38,755 bases of DNA from Isotricha intestinalis (lineage: Eukaryota > Ciliophora > Litostomatea > Vestibuliferida > Isotrichidae), in NCBI GenBank assembly GCA_023807065.1, contig JAJJLU010000474.1, forward strand, positions 1 to 38,755, given 5' to 3'. The notes below the pieces were generated by a model. It had not been told where the DNA came from and did not search any database. It worked only from the letters and a program-made list of their open reading frames with translations. How positions within the stretch are numbered: the first letter of the stretch is position 1; each line of letters starts with the position of its first letter. Below are positions 17,387-26,310 of the stretch, in pieces. A program made the translations under genes and the position numbers.

Positions 17387-20300
17387 ATGTTTGGAAATGA
17401 AAATGAAATAGAAAATCCAATTCCAAATTCTTTAGTATTTGCTTTAATTGATAAACAAAAAGAAAACAATTCTCTTCCACAAATAATAATAGATAAAGTA
17501 GATGCAATTTTTAATCAAAGAATAAAATTTATTAAATTAAATTCAATTGAAGAATTATTAAATAATAAAAAAGAAAATAAATCAAATAATAATGAAAAAG
17601 GAATAATAAATAATCAATGGATTTATTCAATAAATAATTTAAAACCAAGTTTTATTTTATTATTTTATTATATGATAGATAATAATAATTTATTAGAAAA
17701 AGAAAATAAAATATATGATGATATATTAAAAATAAAAAAATATGATGAATATACAAACATTAAAATTTTCATTGTTCAAAATTCTCTTTATCAATATGAA
17801 ATAAATAATGATAATAATTTAAGAAGAAATTTTAATAAAGAAGATATTCATGTAATATATAATATTGAAAAATGGGAAATTTTTAATATGAATGACTTTT
17901 CTAATAATTTACTTGAGCGTTCTAGAAATTATTATAAAAAATTAAAAGAAAAATATATTAAAAGAAAAGATAATGTAGCATCTGATGAAGAAAAAGCAAA
18001 ATATTTAATTAAAATTGGTATTGTTTCTCTTATTAAAAGTAGAAAAAATGTTAATTTAAAAGTTAAATATTTTTTAGAAGCTTATAAAATGATAAAAAAA
18101 AGTTCTAGTAATTTATATAGTTATCATTATGGAAAAGCTGAAACTGTTAAATTAAATTATTTAGAAATTAAAAGTAATGCTGATTGGATTTTTTATAAAA
18201 TATTTCAAATTGTTAAAAGCAATAATTCTTTAGAAGAAAATTTAAATTTTTTTAACGAACATTTAAATACTTTTTCTAATTATAATCTCTATGAAAAAAA
18301 TGATAAATTATTATTTTTTGAATATTATTGGATTTATAAAAGAATAAAATATTTTATTAATTATTACAATGAAATTAACAATAAAAATAAAAATGAAAAC
18401 AATGAAACTTTAATAGGAAATTTATGTTTAAAAGCAATTTATAATTTAATAAGAGTTATAAATATATTAAAAAAACAAATTGAAAATTCAAACATAACAA
18501 AAATTACAATTGATAATAAAGAAATTCTTTTAGAAAAAATAGAAACAGAAAAAACTAAATTTTATGGAAAAGTTCCTTTATATCAATATCATATTGATCC
18601 TTTAAATTTAAAACATATTGGATTTAATGAAACAATTTTTATTCACAAATTTTTTCAAAATAATAATATTTCTTCTATTAGTTTATCTAAAGAATTAAAA
18701 CAAAATTTAATCAATGAAACTTTATCTCATTTTACTAAATTATCTTCTTTAACTTCTTCTAATATTCAATTATATTTATCTATTTTAAATTATATTAATG
18801 ATATTTCTTCTAATGAAGAAAAAAATATTTTAAATGATTTACAAAAAATTTATATTTTATTAATATCTACAAGACATATAAATAAATTTCCAAAAATAAA
18901 ATTATATTTATTAAATAAATTTTCAGAGTTTTTAATAAACAAATTAAATACTTCATCTCTAAATTTAATAGAAAAAAAATATTTATTTGAAATATTAGTT
19001 AAATTAGGTAATTTTAAAATTTTAAATGAACAAGAAGAAAATATTTTTTTTCAATTATTTAATGATAATGAATTAATAAACTCTAAAAATTTAAATTCGT
19101 CGATTTCAGCAACTTTATCAAATAATTTAGACAATCCAATTGATGCAGATAAACATAAATTATTAATAAATTCAAGAAGAAATACTCATAATAATTTATT
19201 TAATTTTGAATATTCTATTAAAGATTTAAATAAAGACCAAACTAAAAAAATGTTAGATTTAATTGAATATAATTGTAAAATAAGTACTTGTTTAAATAAA
19301 GAAAGTATTAAATTTACTTCGATTAATTTAATTTTTGAAATTGAAAATAAACAAGAAAAAAAAAATTCAATTGTTATTAAAACTTTTTCTCAAGAACAAT
19401 TAAATGAATTATCAAAGGAAAATCCTATTATATTTGATTATAAATTCCTAGTTAAATTATATGATAAAAAATTATTTTTAAAACAAATTACTTTTACTTT
19501 GGAAAAAACACCTTTTTATATTTATGAAAATTTACTTTCTAATTCAAATAATAATATTATATTCCTTCAAAAATTATCAAAAAATGTTTTAGAATTTATT
19601 CATCCTAATTCAATTAAAGTAGCAACAAATGAATATATTCATTTTGATTGTTTATTAAAAAAAGATCCTACAATTGATTTAGAAATAAAAGAATTTTTTT
19701 TAGAATTTCATAATATTAAAAAAAATAAATTAAAAAATGAACGACCATTGTCTCCTGAAAAAAATTCAATGTCTTCTTTTTTAAATAGTGTTACTCCAAA
19801 TAATAAGAATAATATATTAAACACTCAAATTTCTCTTAACATTCCAAATGTTAATTTTATTGTTTCTGAACCTGAAATTTACTTATTTAATACAGAAAAT
19901 AATAATTTAGAAAAAATTGAGTTTGGAAATAAAATATCAATTCCAAATTTAAATGATATAATTGATAATGGAAAAAAACTACCAATAATAATTAAATTTA
20001 TTGATGAAGGAGAATATACTATTTCTTTTAAAGCAAATTATAAAATTCTTAAAAAAGAATTAGTTGATGATTCTTTTGAAATTAATGAAAAACAATTAAT
20101 TAATTTTCAAGTCAATGAACCTTTTAAATTTAATTATGATATTATTTGTAATAATTTTATTTCAAATCAAAAAACAAAGGAGTTTCCAATTGAAAAAAAT
20201 GTGAAAATAAATGTTATTTTAAAAAATAATTTAGAATATGAAACAATAATAAAAGAAATTTCAGAAAGTTTAAATGAAGAATATATAAATAACATTAATA

Positions 20301-20893
20301 TAGAAAGTGAATTATCGTATTTATTAAATTATAATAAATTAAATAATGATTCTTTTAAAAAAATTTTTACTGTTTTACAATCAAGTGAATATTTAATTCC
20401 TTATCAAATTAAATTTTTAAATGAATCAAAAGGAATAATTGGAAATATAAATTTAAAATGGACAACAGAAAAAATGATTGAGTTTCAAAAACAATATAAT
20501 TTTTTAATATTAAATGAAATAAAAATTCCATTTCCAGATATTATAATAAAAAAATTTGAATTAGAATTAAATTATAAATATGAAATTAAAGATGATATAA
20601 TTGATTATAATATTATGATTAAAAATAAAATAAATAAACCTAAAAGAATAGTTTTTATGGTTGATAAAATTACTAGTTTAAATTATTTTATGAGTGGAAT
20701 TAATAAAAGAATTTTTTATTTGAAAGGAAATGAAGAAATTGAAATTAATTTAAAATTAATATTTATTGAAAAAGGAAATATTAAATTACCTCCTTTTAAA
20801 ATAGTAGAATTTAATTTTAATTCTGATGGAACTAAACATGAAGATAAATTATATTCTTATTATTATTATCCTGATTATTTAAATATTCAATAA
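17387..20893 (+). CDS. TRAPPC11: TRAPPC11-like (Foie gras) trafficking subunit
   Basis: A 1,168-residue protein close to the length of TRAPPC11 (about 1,130). The N-terminal third has a short alpha/beta region, then a helical segment at about 180-460 that fits the Foie gras domain (ERSRNYYKKLKEKYIKRKDN, then EEKAKYLIKIGIVSLIK and KYFLEAYKMI). The C-terminal half is beta-rich with Ig-like strands (about 640-1168), matching the gryzun-type region of the family. TRAPPC11 is part of the TRAPPIII complex, which activates Rab1 in ER-to-Golgi transport and autophagy. There are Asn-rich loops but no membrane segment. The assignment rests on order of domains and local motifs; a different helical trafficking subunit is possible. 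Confidence 0.72.
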   Translation: MFGNENEIENPIPNSLVFALIDKQKENNSLPQIIIDKVDAIFNQRIKFIKLNSIEELLNNKKENKSNNNEKGIINNQWIYSINNLKPSFILLFYYMIDNNNLLEKENKIYDDILKIKKYDEYTNIKIFIVQNSLYQYEINNDNNLRRNFNKEDIHVIYNIEKWEIFNMNDFSNNLLERSRNYYKKLKEKYIKRKDNVASDEEKAKYLIKIGIVSLIKSRKNVNLKVKYFLEAYKMIKKSSSNLYSYHYGKAETVKLNYLEIKSNADWIFYKIFQIVKSNNSLEENLNFFNEHLNTFSNYNLYEKNDKLLFFEYYWIYKRIKYFINYYNEINNKNKNENNETLIGNLCLKAIYNLIRVINILKKQIENSNITKITIDNKEILLEKIETEKTKFYGKVPLYQYHIDPLNLKHIGFNETIFIHKFFQNNNISSISLSKELKQNLINETLSHFTKLSSLTSSNIQLYLSILNYINDISSNEEKNILNDLQKIYILLISTRHINKFPKIKLYLLNKFSEFLINKLNTSSLNLIEKKYLFEILVKLGNFKILNEQEENIFFQLFNDNELINSKNLNSSISATLSNNLDNPIDADKHKLLINSRRNTHNNLFNFEYSIKDLNKDQTKKMLDLIEYNCKISTCLNKESIKFTSINLIFEIENKQEKKNSIVIKTFSQEQLNELSKENPIIFDYKFLVKLYDKKLFLKQITFTLEKTPFYIYENLLSNSNNNIIFLQKLSKNVLEFIHPNSIKVATNEYIHFDCLLKKDPTIDLEIKEFFLEFHNIKKNKLKNERPLSPEKNSMSSFLNSVTPNNKNNILNTQISLNIPNVNFIVSEPEIYLFNTENNNLEKIEFGNKISIPNLNDIIDNGKKLPIIIKFIDEGEYTISFKANYKILKKELVDDSFEINEKQLINFQVNEPFKFNYDIICNNFISNQKTKEFPIEKNVKINVILKNNLEYETIIKEISESLNEEYINNINIESELSYLLNYNKLNNDSFKKIFTVLQSSEYLIPYQIKFLNESKGIIGNINLKWTTEKMIEFQKQYNFLILNEIKIPFPDIIIKKFELELNYKYEIKDDIIDYNIMIKNKINKPKRIVFMVDKITSLNYFMSGINKRIFYLKGNEEIEINLKLIFIEKGNIKLPPFKIVEFNFNSDGTKHEDKLYSYYYYPDYLNIQ

Positions 20894-20999
20894 TAAAAAT
20901 ATTTAACTGAATGAAATATTTAAGAAATGAAAATATTTATAATTATTTATTATTTTTTTTTAAATATTTTTTTTTATTTCTAATTTTTCTATTTAAAAA

Positions 21000-23900
21000 A
21001 TGACAAGTCAAGATTTAAATATGGTAACTAAAATTTTATTAGGAATAACAAATCCAGATAAAAATATAAGAACAGAAAGTGTAAATAAACTTCAAGAATT
21101 AAGAAAAAATTTAGGAGCTTTAACTTTTTGTTTACTTCAAATAACTCAAATTTATTCAAATAAAATAAATAATAACAATATAAATATAATTAATAATAAT
21201 AAAAATGAAGATCAAATAATAATTACTTCAGCTTTAGTAATATGTAGAAAAATTTTAGATATAAATGATACAACTCCATGGAATAATATCAATGAAAATT
21301 TAAAAAATGAAATTAAATTAAAATCTTTAGAACTTTTTATAAATGAAAAAAATGAATCTCAAAAAATAAAAATTGGAGATGTCATTACTCAAATTATAGA
21401 TAAGATTTCCGATAATGATGAAGATTGGGAAGACTTTAAAAAATTAAGTTTAACTTTACTTAATTTAAATCCAAATGATGAAAATAATTTAATTCAAATT
21501 AATTGTTTATTAAAATTAATCACTGATGGAACTGGGTTTTTATATGAAATAATAAAAGAGAATTTTGATAAATTTATTCCTTATTTTAATTTAATTTTCC
21601 AAAGCAAATATTTAAAGTTAAAAACTTCTTTAACAAATTTAATTTCTGAATTAATTTCTTTTTCTGATAAAGAAGATATTGAATTATTTCAACCTTTTAT
21701 TTTTAATATTTTACAATCTATTTTAGAAAGTTTTAATCAAAATAATGAAGAATATTTAAAAGATTTATTAGAAACAATAATTGAATTAAGTAGTATTGAA
21801 CCCAAAATATTTAAAAAATACTTTCAAGATATTTTTACTTTATGTAAAGGGATAATTGATAAAAAAGATTATTCTAATGAAAAAATAAGAGAATTAGCTT
21901 TTGAAGTTTTAATAAATTTAATAGAAGAATTACCAGAATTATTTAATAATAGAAAAAATGATTTAAAAATATTATTTTCAATGATTTATTCATATTCTTT
22001 TGAAATAAATAAAGAAATATCTTTTTCTTGGAATAATCCTTCAATACATAATTATAAAGAAATAGAAAAAATAGAAGAAGACAATATTTTATTTTCTCAA
22101 GGTTTAATAGAAAGAATAATAGATTATTTAGATCAAGACGAAGTTTTAGAAATATTAAATGAAATAAGCATAAATTTAATAAATCAAAAAGATTGGATTT
22201 TTAAATATATTGGATTATTATCTTTTAGTAATTTATCTAATTATCAAGATGAAGAAATAAGTTTAAATGATGATATTTTTAATACAATAATTTCTTTGAC
22301 AAAAGATAATAATTTAAAAGTTAAATTCGCTGCAATAAATTGTATCAATAAATTATGTAATAATTACAATCCAAATTTCCAAAATAAAAATATTAATATA
22401 ATAATTCCTCTTTTAATGGAAATTTATCCTAATGAAACATCATTAAAAATTCAATGTGAAATAATCGAAACAATAACTTCATTTATTCAATTTATTAACG
22501 CAGAAAAAATTTTACTATATGTATCTCAAATATTAAATTTATTATTTAATATTTTTATGAAAGATGTACCAATAATATTACGTAAATTAATAATAGAATG
22601 TTTACTAGAAATTTTTTCTACTATTGAAGAACGAAGCGAACCTTTTGCAAAAAAAAGTTTTGATATAATATTAAATTATTTTATTGAAATTTACAAATCA
22701 AAAAGTAATAAAATTTTATATGGAAAATTAATAGAAAATTTAACTACTATTGGTCCATATATAAAAGAAGATTTTTATAAATATGTTCCAGATATAATTA
22801 ATTGTATTATTGAATTAGTTAAAGGAATTAATTTTAATAATGATCCTATAAGAAGTGATTTACAAAATTCAATTGAAAGATTATTTCCTATTTTAAAAAA
22901 AGATTTTAATTATTTATTACCTAATTTAGTAGATACTATTTTATCTTTAGTTAAATTAAAACCAAAATTATCTTCAAGTTCAAATTCAGAAAAAGAAATT
23001 GACTTCAGTGAATTATATGATAATAATAATAATGATAATTTAAATAATGAAAATAACAATAAACATTTTTTTGATTTAAATACAGGTGAATCAGAAGATT
23101 TTATCGGAAGTATTTCTTTATTAAATATAATAATTGAATCAATGGGTAAAAATTATTTAAATTATATTGAAGAAACTGAAAAAGAAATTTTATCTTTATT
23201 TAATGACAGTTCTTTACATAATAAAATAAAAACAAAGTCTTGTAAAATTTTAAGTAATTTAATTAAAATTATTCCAGAAGAAAAAAAAAGAGAAAAAGGC
23301 ATTTTATATATTAAATATATTATTGAAGCAATTGAAAAAGAAACAAATAATCATATTTATGAAAAATTGATTATTAATTTAAAAAATATATTAGATAACT
23401 CAGGAGAAATTTTAGAAGAAAACGAATTAAATGAATTATTTAATAAAATAATGATTTTTTATAAAAATTTTGAAGAGAAAAAACAAAATCTTTTATCGAA
23501 AAAATCATCAAAAAAAAAAAAGAATCACGAAGAAGAATTTGTAGAAGAAAATTTAAAAGAATTAATTGAAGAAGATATTCAAAATATAGAAAATATTCAA
23601 ACAGAAATAGCAAATTTAATAGGAATAATAATAAAAACACATAAAAAAAAAGCAGTTAATATCATAAAAATAATATTAAAAGAATTATTACCAAAATATT
23701 TGAAAAGTAAATTAGCTTTTGAATTAAAAATAGCTTTATATATAATAGATGATTTAATAGAATATTTAGGACAAGAAGTATTATTAAATATATGGAATAA
23801 TTTATTTGAAATTTTAATAAATTTAATTAAAAATCCTAACGATGAAATTAAACAAGCTTCAATTTATGGAATTGGAATTTTTGCTAAATTTACTAAAGAA

Positions 23901-24392
23901 AATTATTCTAATTATGCAGAAAGAAGTATTATTGAATTAAAAGAAATAATAAATCTTAATTCAAATAATAATAAAAAAAATGAAGAAAGTGATTTTGATT
24001 ATATTTTTGATAATGTTATTTCTGCTTTTGGAAAAATTATTTATTTTCAATTTGATTGTGATTTTATTCAAAAAAATTTATATGAATTAATTGATATTTG
24101 GATTTCTAATTTACCTATTAAATTCGATAACAATGAAATTTTCAGTCAACATGAATTATTATGTGATTTTTTTTTGGAAAAAAAAAATTTTATTTCTCAA
24201 AATTTGTTTTATAAATTTATTATTGTTTTTATTCAGATTTTTAATAGTAAAAATAGTAATCTTATTATTAATAATAAAATTATTAATATTTTTTCTTTGA
24301 TTAAAAACGATGATTTTTTAAAAAATATTGTTTTAGAAATTTACAATAATGAAAGTAGTTTAAGAGAGAAAATTAATGATTTATTGAAGTAA
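21000..24392 (+). CDS. Importin-beta family HEAT-repeat protein, importin-5/IPO4-like
   Basis: A 1,130-residue all-helical protein made of HEAT-type repeats from end to end, with no membrane segment. Size and layout fit karyopherin-beta3 (importin-5, Kap121) and importin-4. The N-terminus counts short repeats (KILLGITNPDKNIRTESVNKLQ), and a mid-protein acidic, Asn-rich insertion at about 655-700 is followed by an IPO5-like segment (LLNIIIESMGKNYLNYIEET). Typical HEAT units such as LKVKFAAINCINKLCNN and EIKQASIYGIGIFAKF are seen. These receptors carry ribosomal proteins and histones through nuclear pores, with Ran-GTP releasing the cargo. A second acidic-basic loop at about 825-860 contains a KKSSKKKKNHEEE cluster. 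Other HEAT proteins cannot be excluded without a profile search. Confidence 0.8.
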   Translation: MTSQDLNMVTKILLGITNPDKNIRTESVNKLQELRKNLGALTFCLLQITQIYSNKINNNNINIINNNKNEDQIIITSALVICRKILDINDTTPWNNINENLKNEIKLKSLELFINEKNESQKIKIGDVITQIIDKISDNDEDWEDFKKLSLTLLNLNPNDENNLIQINCLLKLITDGTGFLYEIIKENFDKFIPYFNLIFQSKYLKLKTSLTNLISELISFSDKEDIELFQPFIFNILQSILESFNQNNEEYLKDLLETIIELSSIEPKIFKKYFQDIFTLCKGIIDKKDYSNEKIRELAFEVLINLIEELPELFNNRKNDLKILFSMIYSYSFEINKEISFSWNNPSIHNYKEIEKIEEDNILFSQGLIERIIDYLDQDEVLEILNEISINLINQKDWIFKYIGLLSFSNLSNYQDEEISLNDDIFNTIISLTKDNNLKVKFAAINCINKLCNNYNPNFQNKNINIIIPLLMEIYPNETSLKIQCEIIETITSFIQFINAEKILLYVSQILNLLFNIFMKDVPIILRKLIIECLLEIFSTIEERSEPFAKKSFDIILNYFIEIYKSKSNKILYGKLIENLTTIGPYIKEDFYKYVPDIINCIIELVKGINFNNDPIRSDLQNSIERLFPILKKDFNYLLPNLVDTILSLVKLKPKLSSSSNSEKEIDFSELYDNNNNDNLNNENNNKHFFDLNTGESEDFIGSISLLNIIIESMGKNYLNYIEETEKEILSLFNDSSLHNKIKTKSCKILSNLIKIIPEEKKREKGILYIKYIIEAIEKETNNHIYEKLIINLKNILDNSGEILEENELNELFNKIMIFYKNFEEKKQNLLSKKSSKKKKNHEEEFVEENLKELIEEDIQNIENIQTEIANLIGIIIKTHKKKAVNIIKIILKELLPKYLKSKLAFELKIALYIIDDLIEYLGQEVLLNIWNNLFEILINLIKNPNDEIKQASIYGIGIFAKFTKENYSNYAERSIIELKEIINLNSNNNKKNEESDFDYIFDNVISAFGKIIYFQFDCDFIQKNLYELIDIWISNLPIKFDNNEIFSQHELLCDFFLEKKNFISQNLFYKFIIVFIQIFNSKNSNLIINNKIINIFSLIKNDDFLKNIVLEIYNNESSLREKINDLLK

Positions 24393-25133
24393 TTTTATAT
24401 TATTTTAAATAATAAAAGTATATTTAATATAAAGATAAATATAAAATTCAATATAAATATAACTATAAATATAAATGATATTTATTGAGTAATAAATTTT
24501 TAAATCAAAAAATAATTAAAGAAAAAAAATTTTATCTGAATTATTCAAAAAAAGAAATGTGAAATCATGTGTTTTTAATAAGTATTTTAAGGGAAAAAAA
24601 CAAATGAATCAATTTTGAAACAAGGAATGGCTAAAAATCATGATTTTAAATAAAAATAATAAAAAAGGAAAAAAATAAAAGTATTTAACAGTTACAACAA
24701 ATACATTTTCATAATTCAAAAGAAAGGAATAGATAATGAAATTTGGGAATTTTTTTGAATTTATTCTCTAATAAAAAATAGAAAACAAATAACATTGAAC
24801 ATTTCTCCCAAAATCATAAAGCTATTATTGTATTTTTTATCTTTTAAATATTTTTTTCTTCTTTTTTTAATGGGGGAATAGTTTTATATGAGCTTTTTTC
24901 ATTTTATTGCTTTTTATTGGATTATTTTCTAATATAGAATCTTTTTTATGGAGATTATTCCTTTGATTTACTTTGTGAATTTTTTTCATTGTTCTTTCTT
25001 TAAAATTATATAACCTTAAAAAATAATTAAATAAAAATAAATAAAATTAAAATCAATAAAAAAAAACCATATTAGAATAAAATTTAAACAAAATCATTAA
25101 AAAAAAAAAAAATTCCATATTTCAATAAAAAAA
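24393..25133. other. Intergenic region, no gene seen
   Basis: A 741-base gap between two plus-strand genes, the widest in this gene-dense block. Some patches are less AT-biased (about 24560-24640 and 24860-25000), including GGGGGAATAG near 24872. I see no credible ORF, tRNA or tandem repeat. The 19-codon frame at about 24947 is within chance. Confidence 0.45.
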
Positions 25134-26177
25134 ATGGAAGAAGATTCAAAATATATATCTTTACTAGATGAAAGTATAGAAACAGAATTTAACTCATTGA
25201 CAGAGCAAAGAAGAATATTTGATATATCTCTTCAAGAACTAGAAAAAACAATAAATTCAATATCATATAAAGAACCATCAAGTATTCAACAAATAAAAAA
25301 TAAATTTGAAGAAATTCAAAAACAAATGAAAAATATGAATGATAGTATATCATATATTAAAAATTTTTTAAAAAACAAAAAAGATTATAATAAATTAAAT
25401 AAAATAAGTAAATCAATATATACAAAATATAAAAATGCAGATGATAAATTTAAAAATGCTTTAAAAAATTTAGAAAATGATGTACAAAATCAAATAGAAA
25501 AAAATTTATCCTTTGAAAATGATAATATTTCAAATGAAAGTCAACAAGAAATGGAAATTGATACTTCTTTAAATCAAAAAAATAAAATTGAAAGATTAAA
25601 AAATCTTCAAAAAGAATATAAACAAATATATGATATTACTGTTTCTTTAAGTAAATTAAGTCAAGATATTAATTCTTCTCTTAAAAGAAGTGAAAATAAA
25701 GTTAATAATATTGAAGATAATTTAATTGTTATCGAAGATAATACTAAAAAAGCTAATGATGAATTAAGAGAATTTAGAGATAATAATAATAATAATAATT
25801 CTATATATATAAAATTTAGTCTAATTCTTTTTATTCTTATTTTAATCATTGGATATTTAACATATAGTAGGCTAATGGGAAATAATAGTAATAATGGAAA
25901 TATTAGTGTTAATAATTTAAATAAAGGGGTTAATCAAAAAAACTATGCTAATTATAATAATAATAATTTGAATAATAGGAAAAGTGGAGAAAGAATTGTT
26001 AAGAATAATGTTATTAATAGGAAAAATATTAATGGGAAAAACACCAATGGGAAAAATGTTATTGTAAAAAAAAATAATAATAATAACAATAAAAATCTAA
26101 AAGGAAAAAATAACAATAAGAATACCAAAAACCAAAAACCTCAAATTACTCAAAAACCCCAAAAAAACAAAATTTAA
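25134..26177 (+). CDS. Coiled-coil membrane protein, possible Q-SNARE
   Basis: A 347-residue protein. Residues 1-125 form a helical, coiled-coil-like N-terminal region. Residues about 152-215 look like a SNARE motif: hydrophobic heptads run through YDITVSLSKLSQDINSSLKR and IEDNLIVIEDNTKKANDEL, with Q177 in the position of the zero-layer glutamine, as in the GQEIGNEL of syntaxin 8. A single membrane segment follows at about 224-244. In SNAREs the anchor ends the protein; here about 100 further residues follow, almost all Asn, Lys and Gly, which would face the lumen or outside. If it is a SNARE it would drive vesicle fusion. The alternative is a non-SNARE anchored coiled-coil protein, and the gene model could also be wrong at the 3' end. 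Confidence 0.6.
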   Translation: MEEDSKYISLLDESIETEFNSLTEQRRIFDISLQELEKTINSISYKEPSSIQQIKNKFEEIQKQMKNMNDSISYIKNFLKNKKDYNKLNKISKSIYTKYKNADDKFKNALKNLENDVQNQIEKNLSFENDNISNESQQEMEIDTSLNQKNKIERLKNLQKEYKQIYDITVSLSKLSQDINSSLKRSENKVNNIEDNLIVIEDNTKKANDELREFRDNNNNNNSIYIKFSLILFILILIIGYLTYSRLMGNNSNNGNISVNNLNKGVNQKNYANYNNNNLNNRKSGERIVKNNVINRKNINGKNTNGKNVIVKKNNNNNNKNLKGKNNNKNTKNQKPQITQKPQKNKI

Positions 26178-26310
26178 AAAACATAGTATTTTTTTATATT
26201 CCCAAAAAAACTCAAAAAAACAAAAATTTTTTTCTCTAAAATATCTCTTAAATATTTAAATAAATAAATAAAATAAAATAAATTTAAAAAAAGAATAAAA
26301 AGTCGATTAA

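Noticed and set aside
15086..24392. An operon of cullin, TRAPPC11-like and importin genes
   Set aside because: The 78- and 106-base spacers only reflect compact gene packing; each gene has its own A/T-rich leader, and the functions are unrelated.
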